From assembly GCF_900116625.1 (NCBI RefSeq), contig NZ_FPBE01000001.1, positions 868,001 to 932,000 on the forward strand: a stretch of 64,000 nt of DNA, written 5' to 3'. The DNA comes from Idiomarina abyssalis. GTDB taxonomy: Bacteria; Pseudomonadota; Gammaproteobacteria; Enterobacterales; Alteromonadaceae. Both the position numbers and the translations under genes were made by a program. The notes beneath the pieces were generated by a model, which was not told the origin of the DNA, ran no database searches, and was given only the letters and a program-made list of their open reading frames with translations. Below are positions 48,430 through 57,818 of the stretch, piece after piece. Every line of letters begins with the position of its first letter. The stretch's first letter is position 1.

Positions 48430-49763
48430 TTCTTATCCGCACCATCGGATTCAATACCTTCCGGAGAGGTTTCTTCGGAATCAAGGTAATCCGGATTTAA
48501 TCGCTTATTCGTTTGCACACCCATCTGACGGAATTTATCCACTCGGCCAATGAGGTTACCGCGCCCGGTACTCAGCTTCTTCATGGCTTCCTGATAACGG
48601 TTATCCAACGTTTGTAAGCCGTTACCAATTTTCTCTAAGTCTTCGACAAAGCCCACAAACTTGTCGTACAAACGTGCGGCATCGGTCGCTATTTTTTCAG
48701 CATTCTGGTTCTGATACTCATACTGCCAGATATTGTGAACGGTACGCAGCGCAACCAGTAAATTCGTAGGACTTACCAGCATAATCTGGTTGTCCAGCGC
48801 CAGCCGAATAAGCTCAGGATCACGATCAACCGCCAGCAAGAACGCCGGCTCAATAGGAATAAACATCAACACGTAATCCAGCGTGCGTAACCCTTCCAGT
48901 TGATGGTAGCTCTTTTTACCCAACTGTTTTATGTGTTGCTTCAGCGACTGAACATGCTCATTTAACGCCCGTTCGCGGTCTGCATCATCGTCAGAATTAA
49001 AATACCGCTCATAAGCCGACAAACTAACTTTTGAGTCGATAACTACGTCTTTTTTATTCGGCAAATGCACAATCACATCGGGCTTGAACGACTTGCCGTC
49101 TTCGTCGCGGTGATGCGCTTGTGTCTGATACTCGTGCCCTTCACGCAGACCGGACTGCTCCAGAATACGCTCCAGTACTACCTCGCCCCAGTTCCCCTGT
49201 TGCTTGGTGTCGCCTTTTAATGCGCGGGTTAATGCTTCAGCTTCAGACGCCATTTGGCGATTCAAATCCTTAAGCGACATAACCTCATTTTTTAAAGCAG
49301 AGCGCTCTTTGGTTTCGTCAGTATACTGCTGAGTAATTTGCTTTTTAAACGCATCAATTTGTTGTTTGAAAGGCTCCAGCGTAGCCTGCAAGGACTGTTG
49401 ATGATGCTGTTGCAGTCCTTTCGACTTTTCATCGAAAATACGATTCGCTAGGTTTTCAAACTGTTGGGTCAGACGTTCTTCACTGACTTTTAATAAGTTC
49501 AGCTTCTCTTCTGCGGTTTTCTGCTCATGCTCAGCTCTGGCCAGCGTTTCGCGCAAACGACTGTCTTTTTCATACACTTCACGCTGAAGCTCATCAACGC
49601 GCTCACGAAGAATATCCGAGTCCTGTTCCAGTGCCGTATTTTGCTGCTCTGCCTGTAAACGCAAACGGCGCTGCTGTTGCCAAAGCAACAACAACGCCGT
49701 AATGACAGTCACAACCGGCACTCCAATTATTGCCATCCATTGCCACAGTGCCAGCGACATCAT
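48420..49763 (-). CDS. rmuC: DNA recombination protein RmuC
   Basis: A 447-residue protein with one N-terminal membrane helix (WMAIIGVPVVTVITALLLLW split by VTVIT), a long coiled coil (about 25-190) and a C-terminal RmuC domain. The domain has GDTKQQGNWGEVVLERILEQ, KPDVIVHLPNKKDVVIDSKV and IMLVSPTNLLVALRTV, the PD-(D/E)xK-like nuclease core. RmuC limits recombination at inverted repeats. The start overlaps the fumarase stop (TAATG), indicating coupling. Confidence 0.93.
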   Translation of the reverse strand: MMSLALWQWMAIIGVPVVTVITALLLLWQQQRRLRLQAEQQNTALEQDSDILRERVDELQREVYEKDSRLRETLARAEHEQKTAEEKLNLLKVSEERLTQQFENLANRIFDEKSKGLQQHHQQSLQATLEPFKQQIDAFKKQITQQYTDETKERSALKNEVMSLKDLNRQMASEAEALTRALKGDTKQQGNWGEVVLERILEQSGLREGHEYQTQAHHRDEDGKSFKPDVIVHLPNKKDVVIDSKVSLSAYERYFNSDDDADRERALNEHVQSLKQHIKQLGKKSYHQLEGLRTLDYVLMFIPIEPAFLLAVDRDPELIRLALDNQIMLVSPTNLLVALRTVHNIWQYEYQNQNAEKIATDAARLYDKFVGFVEDLEKIGNGLQTLDNRYQEAMKKLSTGRGNLIGRVDKFRQMGVQTNKRLNPDYLDSEETSPEGIESDGADKKND

Positions 49764-51286
49764 TAAGCTCCTAATTTTTCATTAAGGTCAGCAATTTTGG
49801 CTTTCCAAATAGCAGGACCTTGAGTATGCGCGTTTTGACCATCGCTATCCACAGCAACAGTGACCGGCATGTCTTCCACTTCAAATTCGTAAATGGCTTC
49901 CATACCTAAATCTTCAAAGGCCACCACACGAGATTTCTTAATAGCTTTAGCCACTAAGTAAGCCGCGCCGCCAACGGCCATCAGATAAACGGCTTTGTGC
50001 TTACGAATACTTTCTACGGCTTCAGGGCCACGCTCTGCTTTACCGACCATGCCGATAATGCCGGCTTCTTCCAGCATCTGATCAGTAAATTTATCCATAC
50101 GAGTTGAAGTTGTAGGACCTGCCGGACCAACAACTTCATCACCCACAGGATCTACTGGCCCTACGTAGTAAATAAAGCGGTTGTTGAAATCAACCGGTAG
50201 TTTTTCGCCGTTATCCAGCATGCCTTTAATGCGCTTGTGAGCGGCATCGCGACCAGTGAGTAACTTACCGGACAAGAGCACAGTTTCACCCATTTTCCAG
50301 TCCTGAATGTCTTCTTTAGTTACTTCATCCAGGTTCACCCGACGAGCATCATCGCCTAGCTCAAACGTCACATCCGGCCAGTCTTCTAATTTAGGCGGAG
50401 TTAAATCTGCTGCACCGCTGCCGTCTAAAGTAAAATGCACGTGACGCGTGGCTGCACAGTTTGGAATTAAGGTCACCGGCTTAGAAGCTGCGTGGGTCGG
50501 CAGTGATTTAATCTTCACGTCCAGCACCGTTGTTAAACCACCCAGACCCTGAGCACCGATACCTAACGCGTTAACGCGGTTAAAAATTTCTAAACGCAGC
50601 TCTTCTTCGGCATTTTGCGGGCCACGCTCAATAAGCTCATGGATGTCGACAGACTCCATTAAGGATTCTTTTGCCAATACCGCAGACTTTTCAGCCGTAC
50701 CGCCAATACCAATACCGAGCATACCCGGCGGACACCAGCCAGCGCCCATCTTCGGCAAGGTTTCAACAACCCAGTCCGCAATAGAGTCACTTGGGTTTAA
50801 CATGGCCATTTTGGATTTATTCTCTGAGCCACCACCTTTTGCAGCAATCATGACTTCAATTTCACTACCCGGTACCATATCAATATGCACCACGGCCGGA
50901 GTGTTATCGCCAGTATTCTTACGGGAGCCCGCTGGGTCAGCCACAATAGAAGCACGCAGCGGGTTGTCCGGGTTGTTGTAGGCTCGACGAGTACCTTCAT
51001 CCACCATTTGCTGAACCGTCAGGTCAGTTTTATCCCACTGCACACCCATGCCCACTTTCACAAAACAGGTGACAATACCGGTGTCCTGACAAATCGGACG
51101 GTGCCCTTGTGCAGACATACGCGAGTTAGTCAGTACCTGAGCAATGGCATTTTTTGCCGCTTCGCTCTCTTCACGCTGGTATGCCTCATCCAGTGCTTTA
51201 ATAAAGTCCAGTGGGTGATAATAAGAAATGTACTGCAACGCATCGGCAATACTGTCAATAAAATCGGCCTGACGAATGGTGGTCAT
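49763..51286 (-). CDS. Class I (iron-sulfur) fumarate hydratase
   Basis: A 507-residue enzyme that interconverts fumarate and malate in the TCA cycle, built on an oxygen-sensitive [4Fe-4S] cluster. N- and C-terminal Fum domains are fused in one chain, as in E. coli FumA/FumB. Cys66 in HRPICQDTGI is a likely cluster ligand, and others are in GAGWCPPGMLG and IPNCAATRHVHF. The C-terminal beta domain has GPAGPTTSTRMDKFT and MVGKAERG. It heads a two-gene unit with rmuC; divergent promoters with overlapping -10 elements separate it from pabB. Confidence 0.92.
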   Translation of the reverse strand: MTTIRQADFIDSIADALQYISYYHPLDFIKALDEAYQREESEAAKNAIAQVLTNSRMSAQGHRPICQDTGIVTCFVKVGMGVQWDKTDLTVQQMVDEGTRRAYNNPDNPLRASIVADPAGSRKNTGDNTPAVVHIDMVPGSEIEVMIAAKGGGSENKSKMAMLNPSDSIADWVVETLPKMGAGWCPPGMLGIGIGGTAEKSAVLAKESLMESVDIHELIERGPQNAEEELRLEIFNRVNALGIGAQGLGGLTTVLDVKIKSLPTHAASKPVTLIPNCAATRHVHFTLDGSGAADLTPPKLEDWPDVTFELGDDARRVNLDEVTKEDIQDWKMGETVLLSGKLLTGRDAAHKRIKGMLDNGEKLPVDFNNRFIYYVGPVDPVGDEVVGPAGPTTSTRMDKFTDQMLEEAGIIGMVGKAERGPEAVESIRKHKAVYLMAVGGAAYLVAKAIKKSRVVAFEDLGMEAIYEFEVEDMPVTVAVDSDGQNAHTQGPAIWKAKIADLNEKLGA

Positions 51287-51297
51287 GGAACTGCCTC

Positions 51298-51325
51298 TTG
51301 GTTAACTTTTGCGTGGCGCTATAAT
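51298..51325 (+). promoter_or_regulatory. Probable pabB promoter
   Basis: TTGGTT (51298-51303), a 16-base spacer and a perfect TATAAT (51320-51325) point toward pabB, about 90 bases before its GTG start. The -10 lies in the palindrome CGCTATAATAGCG and overlaps the -10 of the opposing fumarase promoter. Confidence 0.5.
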
Positions 51326-51349
51326 AGCGTTTTCGCTAACAACTGACCA
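51321..51349 (-). promoter_or_regulatory. Probable fumarase promoter
   Basis: On the minus strand TGGTCA (51344-51349), a 17-base spacer and TATTAT (51321-51326) lie 35 bases upstream of the fumarase start. Its -10 shares five bases with the pabB -10, so RNA polymerase could occupy only one at a time. Confidence 0.5.
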
Positions 51350-51423
51350 GTGCCACTGACCGGCGAATATTTGCTGTGGTAGTATATTGGTAATGAGTAA
51401 CCAGCCTGAATTGCGAGCATGAT

Positions 51424-52806
51424 GTGAGTGTTTTCCCGGATCTCTGTGCGATAAAACTTAATTGCCAGGCCTCAGCTATTGAGTTGTTTCAGCGCTGTCA
51501 GCATGAAAGCTACGCACTGTTACTGGACTCTGCTGCACAAAGCCATGAAAACTGTGCCTATGATATTATCTTCCGACAGCCAGAACTGGTTTTAAGTTGT
51601 AAAGCAGGCAAACTGAAAGTAACAACAGACAAGCCGTCAAAACTTCCCCCCGCTCCCGAGTCGGCAGCCGAGCTTTGTCATTATGCCGAGCAATTGAATC
51701 TGTTATCCGGTCATTATTCCGGGCCTGCTGAACTGCCTTTTCAGGGTGGCTTTGCCGGCGCTGTTGGCTACGACCATGGTCGTTCACTGGAAGTCATTCC
51801 TGAGTTTAATGCGGATACCTACCAGTCTCCGGATGCGGTACTGGCCTATTACAGCCAGGCGTTGATTATCGACCGGAAGAACGACAGGGTATGGCTAGTT
51901 GCGCCAGTCGATCAGTTAGAAGAGCTCACCGAGTTTTGGAACCAGGCAACGAAGCCTAAGAAAGCTGCAGCCTTTCAATTAGTCAGCAACTGGCAAAGTA
52001 ACATGAGCGAGCAGCAGTACACCGGGAAATTTAACGCGGTACAAAACTATCTGCTGGCTGGTGATGCCTATCAGATCAATTTAGCACAGCGATATTCAGC
52101 CAGGTATCAAGGCAGTGAATGGTCGGCTTACCTGAAGTTACGGCAAGCGAATTCAGCACCATTTTCTGCTTTTATGCGACTTCCCGGCAGCGCTATTCTG
52201 AGTCTATCGCCGGAACGCTTTTTGCTCACCGATGCCAAGGGGCAGGTAGAAACAAAACCCATTAAAGGTACGCGTCCGCGGTTTGAAGATTCGCGCAAAG
52301 ATCAAGCTAGTCAGCAGGCTCTGTTAACCTCAGAAAAAGACCGGGCAGAAAACCTGATGATTGTTGACTTACTGCGTAATGACCTGAGTAAAAACTGTGA
52401 GTCAGGTAGTATAAAAACACCAAGTTTGTTTGCCATAGAAAGCTTTCCGGCAGTTCACCACCTGGTATCAACAGTTACCGGCAAACTGCAACCCGACCGT
52501 ACCGCGTTAAGTCTGTTTAACGGCGCTTTCCCGGGCGGTTCTATTACCGGAGCTCCTAAAATTCGGGCCATGCAGATCATTGAAGAGCTGGAACCGCATC
52601 GCCGTAATATTTACTGCGGCAGTATGGGGTATTTTTCTCAGCACGGTCGCAGTGACACCAGCATTACCATTCGTACGCTGCTTGCCGAAGACGGTGAGCT
52701 TTACTGCTGGGCCGGCGGCGGACTGGTGGCTGACTCCACAGCCGTAGATGAGTATCAGGAAACCAAAGACAAAGTGTCACGCATCCTGCCGGTATTAGCA
52801 TCATGA
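51424..52806 (+). CDS. pabB: Aminodeoxychorismate synthase component I
   Basis: A 460-residue chorismate-binding enzyme that makes 4-amino-4-deoxychorismate for folate, using ammonia from PabA. The C-terminal chorismate domain has ETKPIKGTRPR, ENLMIVDLLRNDLSK, GAFPGGSITGAPK and IRAMQIIEELEPHRR. The PIKGT lysine separates PabB from the PIAGT of anthranilate synthase. The start is GTG 51424; it overlaps the stop of a minimal ATG-ATG-TGA frame at 51419. The stop overlaps nudL (ATGA). No pabA is adjacent. Confidence 0.93.
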   Translation: MSVFPDLCAIKLNCQASAIELFQRCQHESYALLLDSAAQSHENCAYDIIFRQPELVLSCKAGKLKVTTDKPSKLPPAPESAAELCHYAEQLNLLSGHYSGPAELPFQGGFAGAVGYDHGRSLEVIPEFNADTYQSPDAVLAYYSQALIIDRKNDRVWLVAPVDQLEELTEFWNQATKPKKAAAFQLVSNWQSNMSEQQYTGKFNAVQNYLLAGDAYQINLAQRYSARYQGSEWSAYLKLRQANSAPFSAFMRLPGSAILSLSPERFLLTDAKGQVETKPIKGTRPRFEDSRKDQASQQALLTSEKDRAENLMIVDLLRNDLSKNCESGSIKTPSLFAIESFPAVHHLVSTVTGKLQPDRTALSLFNGAFPGGSITGAPKIRAMQIIEELEPHRRNIYCGSMGYFSQHGRSDTSITIRTLLAEDGELYCWAGGGLVADSTAVDEYQETKDKVSRILPVLAS

Positions 52807-53417
52807 CGATTAACACCCGCGCAGACTTTATTCGTCGCTTTAGCCTTTACCCATCCCCCCCGGTTGAGCGCAGAGTTGATGAGCCTTTGCGTAAACGTTT
52901 ACGCCCGGCAGCGGTGTTAATCCCCATTATTGAGCGACCACACGGACTCTCACTCATACTCACCCGGCGCTCCAGCAAACTGCGCAAGCATGCGGGTCAA
53001 ATCAGTTTTCCTGGTGGCCGGTTTGATGATACTGATACTGACCTGCTGGATACTGCGCTGCGCGAAACAGAAGAAGAAATTGGCCTGCCCCGCAGTCAGG
53101 TCGAAGTCATAGGGCGTTTACACGACTACCCTGTCTTATCGTATTTTATGATCCGCCCTTATGTGGCTTTTGTCTCACCACAACAGCCCTTGGTTGCCGA
53201 GGAAAGTGAAGTCGCAGAGATTTTTGAAGTACCACTGGCTGATATTCTCGATCATGGAAACCATTACGTTTACCGTATTCGTAAGTTTATCTACGACCGG
53301 GTGTATTTCATCCCCTGGCAACATCGAAATATCTGGGGCGCAACCGCCGGAATCTTGCGCGAATTGTCAGAACAATTACAGCCCGACGGGAAAAATCATT
53401 TCAGACCACTGAACTGA
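52803..53417 (+). CDS. nudL: CoA pyrophosphatase, Nudix family (NudL-like)
   Basis: A 204-residue hydrolase that would cleave CoA to 4'-phosphopantetheine and 3',5'-ADP. It has the CoA-specific motif LTRRSSKLRKHAGQISFPGG just before the Nudix box GRFDDTDTDLLDTALRETEE and EIG. The box has the same relaxed spacing as E. coli NudL (Asp in place of the first Glu). It overlaps pabB by four bases, and pabB-nudL order is also found in E. coli (pabB-yeaB). Confidence 0.92.
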   Translation: MTINTRADFIRRFSLYPSPPVERRVDEPLRKRLRPAAVLIPIIERPHGLSLILTRRSSKLRKHAGQISFPGGRFDDTDTDLLDTALRETEEEIGLPRSQVEVIGRLHDYPVLSYFMIRPYVAFVSPQQPLVAEESEVAEIFEVPLADILDHGNHYVYRIRKFIYDRVYFIPWQHRNIWGATAGILRELSEQLQPDGKNHFRPLN

Positions 53418-53513
53418 CCACTTATTTTTGTTTAAAACTTGCTTCCCCCCACATGAATCATGCGACAATACTATAATAATTAGAACGAGCATGCGCGACA
53501 GGTAAGGATAACT

Positions 53514-54887
53514 ATGATTAGCGTTTTTGATATCTATAAAATTGGTATTGGTCCTTCCAGTTCTCATACGGTAGGGCCAATGAAAGCAGCCTATGACTTT
53601 TTGCATATGGCAAAAGAAGCCGGGCATCTCGACAACGCCGACGGCATAAAAGTCGAATTGTTCGGCTCGCTTGGTCAAACCGGTAAAGGTCACGGTACGG
53701 GCAAAGCCGTTATTCTTGGACTTGCCGGCGAAACGCCTGAAAGCGTCGACACTGACAGTGTTGAGGACTTTCTGGAACAAACTCGTAAAACCGAAACTTT
53801 GAATTTATTGGGTGAGAAGGAAGTTTCTTTCCCGAATGAAGGTGCTATTACCTTTCACCGGCGCAAAACCATGCCGAAACACGCTAACGCCATGGAGCTC
53901 AAGCTGTTGAAAGACGGTGAGATAGTCTATAGCGATCTTTACTACTCTATTGGTGGTGGCTTCATCGTTCGCGATAAAGACTTTGACGAGACTTTGGAAG
54001 AAGCAATAGAACAGTCCGCCAAACCTATTCCGTACCCGTTTGACAGTGCCGCTGACCTTCTGGCGCATTGCAAAGAACATGGTATGCGCATGAGTTCATT
54101 AATGATGGCCAACGAAAAGGCCTTTCGTAGTGAAGAGGATATTCGTGCCGGTTTAATGAAAATCTGGCGCACAATGCAGGAAAGCATCAAAAACGGTATT
54201 ACCACCGAAGGTATCCTTCCCGGCGGTCTCAAAGTGCGCCGTCGCGCGTCGTCTTTATATCAGCGCCTGAAGAAAGAAAAGTCCAGCGATGCTATGCAGG
54301 TAATGGATTGGGTAGATTTATACGCATTAGCCGTTAATGAAGAAAACGCTGCGGGTGGTCGTATAGTCACAGCCCCCACCAACGGTGCCGCAGGTATTAT
54401 ACCGGCAGTAATGAGCTATGCTGACAGGTTTATCGAAACCCTGGACGAAGATGCCGTCGTGCGCTTTCTGCTAACCTCAGCGGCTATCGGTATTCTGTAT
54501 AAGAAAAACGCTTCTATTTCTGGCGCTGAAGTCGGCTGTCAGGGTGAAGTCGGTGTTGCCTGTTCAATGGCCGCAGGTGCGCTGGCCGAATTTATGGGCG
54601 GTGATCCATCCAGAGTCGAAAATGCGGCAGAGATCGGTATGGAACATAACCTTGGCTTAACTTGCGACCCTGTGGGCGGTTTAGTACAAGTACCCTGTAT
54701 TGAACGAAACGCAATGGGTTCTGTGAAAGCCATTAACGCTGCCCGCTTAGCCATGCGAGGCGAAGGCGACCATAAAGTGTCTCTGGATAAAGTAATTAAA
54801 ACCATGTGGGACACTGGAAACGATATGAAAACCAAATACAAAGAAACCGCTCGCGGCGGCTTGGCAGTCAATATTATTGAATGTTAA
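53514..54887 (+). CDS. sdaA: L-serine ammonia-lyase (iron-sulfur, single chain)
   Basis: A 457-residue enzyme, usual for the single-chain type, that deaminates L-serine to pyruvate and ammonia using a [4Fe-4S] cluster. The beta domain begins [21 protein letters not shown]. The alpha domain has [14 protein letters not shown] and the cluster-binding cysteines in [31 protein letters not shown] and nearby. A TAAGGA ribosome site precedes the ATG and a TATAAT lies at 53472-53477. The next gene, cysB, is convergent; the hairpin at 54898 lies between them. Gene order with pabB-nudL-sdaA matches E. coli. Confidence 0.94.
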   Translation: MISVFDIYKIGIGPSSSHTVGPMKAAYDFLHMAKEAGHLDNADGIKVELFGSLGQTGKGHGTGKAVILGLAGETPESVDTDSVEDFLEQTRKTETLNLLGEKEVSFPNEGAITFHRRKTMPKHANAMELKLLKDGEIVYSDLYYSIGGGFIVRDKDFDETLEEAIEQSAKPIPYPFDSAADLLAHCKEHGMRMSSLMMANEKAFRSEEDIRAGLMKIWRTMQESIKNGITTEGILPGGLKVRRRASSLYQRLKKEKSSDAMQVMDWVDLYALAVNEENAAGGRIVTAPTNGAAGIIPAVMSYADRFIETLDEDAVVRFLLTSAAIGILYKKNASISGAEVGCQGEVGVACSMAAGALAEFMGGDPSRVENAAEIGMEHNLGLTCDPVGGLVQVPCIERNAMGSVKAINAARLAMRGEGDHKVSLDKVIKTMWDTGNDMKTKYKETARGGLAVNIIEC

Positions 54888-54897
54888 CGACAAAAAT

Positions 54898-55956
<1,059 letters not shown>

Positions 55957-56007
55957 ATAAAGAACGGATAGCAACGGTATTTGTCAAAATTGCAGGAACT
56001 GCCTTCT

Positions 56008-56691
56008 ATGACTCAGCCCACATTTGATTTTTCAACCGTACTGGCGTCCTCTGTGCACGACATGAAAAACTCATTGTGTTTACTTATTCAAATGATAGAA
56101 GAAGTATCTGAACAGGTCACTGACAGCAGTGCAACAGAAAAAATGGCAAAAGTCCATTACGAAGCTCAGCGCATCAACTCCAGTTTAATGCAGATGTTGA
56201 CTCTCTATCGTGAAAATAACGACGCGCTGCCATTAAATATCGACCAACATCATCTGGATGAGCTGGTCGAAGAGCTGTTATTAAACAACGAACTGTACCT
56301 TGAGCAACGCGGTATTACTGTCAGTACAGAAATTGATGAGAGCGCTGTAGCATGGTTCGACAGAGACCTGATTTCTAATTTGCTCAATGACATCATCATT
56401 AATGCAATGCGTTATACCGCCGATAAACTCTTTATTGAAGTACAAACAAAAAATGACGGTGGCTGCCAAATCAGAGTTCATGACAACGGGGATGGCTTTC
56501 CCCCTGTTATGCTCAAAAATGCCGCTATGCTCATGCAAGAGTTAAAGGTTCAACAGGCACGAACCGGCCTTGGGCTCTACTTTGCGCAGTTAATCGCAAA
56601 TGCACATGAACGAAATGATAAAAAAGGTTTTATCGAACTAAAAAATAATGGACACTTAGGTGGTGGTGTTTTCTCTTTAACATTACCCTGA
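56008..56691 (+). CDS. Soluble histidine kinase without sensor domain
   Basis: A 227-residue protein consisting of a histidine-acceptor helix (LASSVHDMKNSLCLL, His17 as likely phosphosite) and an ATPase domain. The N box is LNDIIINAMRYT, G1 is DNGDGFPP and G2 is GLGLYFAQLIANAH. There is no membrane segment, PAS or GAF domain, so the input must come from a partner. The start is ATG 56008 with AGGA upstream; a TTG at 55981 is less likely. The two-receiver protein at 59876 and the CrsR-like protein at 57799 are plausible partners, by position only. Confidence 0.85.
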   Translation: MTQPTFDFSTVLASSVHDMKNSLCLLIQMIEEVSEQVTDSSATEKMAKVHYEAQRINSSLMQMLTLYRENNDALPLNIDQHHLDELVEELLLNNELYLEQRGITVSTEIDESAVAWFDRDLISNLLNDIIINAMRYTADKLFIEVQTKNDGGCQIRVHDNGDGFPPVMLKNAAMLMQELKVQQARTGLGLYFAQLIANAHERNDKKGFIELKNNGHLGGGVFSLTLP

Positions 56692-56718
56692 GAACAATAA
56701 TAACCTAATGAGCGTAAT

Positions 56719-57477
56719 ATGATTTACACCATTGTTATCGCACTGATTATATTACTGATAATACTGGCAATTGTTGTCGGTGCGGTGCAGCAACATAAGC
56801 AACGTTTAGAGCTGGAACGGCGCAAGAAAATGGCGCGTTTGAGAAGCTCGCTTGAGCAAATCGAAGACCTCATCCATATGTCGAGCTTTTTCCCTATTGG
56901 TAAGTCGATGCTGGCGGTGTTAAATAGTCGCGCTTATGAAGTGCTCAAAAATATGAACAGCGTCTCACCGTCAAAGGACTATCAGGCACGAATACAGGAT
57001 TACGAAGAGCGCATTCAAAGCGTCGACCGCAACGATACTTCTCTTATTAGTGAAGACTTTGAGATTCCGCAAAACAATAAACAAATTATTGCTATGATAA
57101 ACGGGCTCAAGCGCTTAAGAGCGACATTGAGAAGCGAGCATTCGCGCGGCAGAGTTGACAGTAACGTCTTTAGCGTTGAGGATCAGCGTTTAACTAAGTT
57201 GCAGTTAAAAATCAGTATTGAAACTCTTATACGCAGAGGCCGCCACGCCTATGAAAGTCAAATGTTGGGCTCTGCTCGTCAGTACTATGAGAAGGCTTTA
57301 CGCACCATTGAAGACCAGAACTTCAGTGATGATTACACAACCTCGCGGCAGCAATCAATAAAACAGGCGCTGGAGCAAATAGCTCAGGAACTGAAAGATG
57401 CTCACGCACGAGACAAAGAAAGACACAAAAAAGAAGACGATTTAGAAGAACTGTTTCAACCGAAGAAGAAGTGGTAA
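56719..57477 (+). CDS. Membrane-anchored coiled-coil protein of unknown function
   Basis: A 252-residue protein with one N-terminal membrane helix (IYTIVIALIILLIILAIVVG), then a highly charged, helical cytosolic part. Noticeable blocks are SSFFPIGKSMLAVLNSRAYEV and a TPR-like HAYESQMLGSARQYYEKALR; the C-terminus is a Lys/Asp/Glu-rich coil. I recognise no enzymatic motif. It lies 27 bases after the kinase gene and six bases before yciH, so the three are probably cotranscribed. A scaffolding role is possible but not shown. Confidence 0.8.
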   Translation: MIYTIVIALIILLIILAIVVGAVQQHKQRLELERRKKMARLRSSLEQIEDLIHMSSFFPIGKSMLAVLNSRAYEVLKNMNSVSPSKDYQARIQDYEERIQSVDRNDTSLISEDFEIPQNNKQIIAMINGLKRLRATLRSEHSRGRVDSNVFSVEDQRLTKLQLKISIETLIRRGRHAYESQMLGSARQYYEKALRTIEDQNFSDDYTTSRQQSIKQALEQIAQELKDAHARDKERHKKEDDLEELFQPKKKW

Positions 57478-57482
57478 ATGGC

Positions 57483-57818
57483 ATGCCAGACTGGAAAGAC
57501 CAATTAAGCCAAGTAGTATATTCAACAGATTCAGGCCGAATTGATCCGGAACCAGAACCCGAAAGTGTTCCAGAAGGCGACGGTATTGTGCGCCTGCGAC
57601 GGGAAACTAAAGGTCGTAAAGGCAAAGGGGTGACTATTGTCAACGGACTGAACAAACCCCAGGCAGAATTAAAAAGCATCGCAAAAAAATTAAAACAGCT
57701 TTGCGGTGTTGGTGGCGCAGTTAAAGAGTATGAAATTGAGTTACAGGGCGACCAAAGGGACAGTATTGAAAGCTGGTTGAAAAAAGAGGGTTACAAGGTC
57801 AAGCGCTCGGGAGGCTAA
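57483..57818 (+). CDS. yciH: YciH/SUI1 family translation factor
   Basis: A 111-residue eIF1/SUI1 homolog. After a short acidic leader it has DGIVRLRRETKGRKGKGVT, the SUI1 basic loop, then KKLKQLCGVGGAVKEYEIEL and QGDQRDSIESWLKKEGYKVK. E. coli YciH influences start-codon fidelity and acts as a stress-related translation inhibitor. ATG 57483 is preferred; GTG 57471 would overlap the previous stop. Its 3' end overlaps the convergent CrsR-like gene by 20 bases. Confidence 0.93.
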   Translation: MPDWKDQLSQVVYSTDSGRIDPEPEPESVPEGDGIVRLRRETKGRKGKGVTIVNGLNKPQAELKSIAKKLKQLCGVGGAVKEYEIELQGDQRDSIESWLKKEGYKVKRSGG

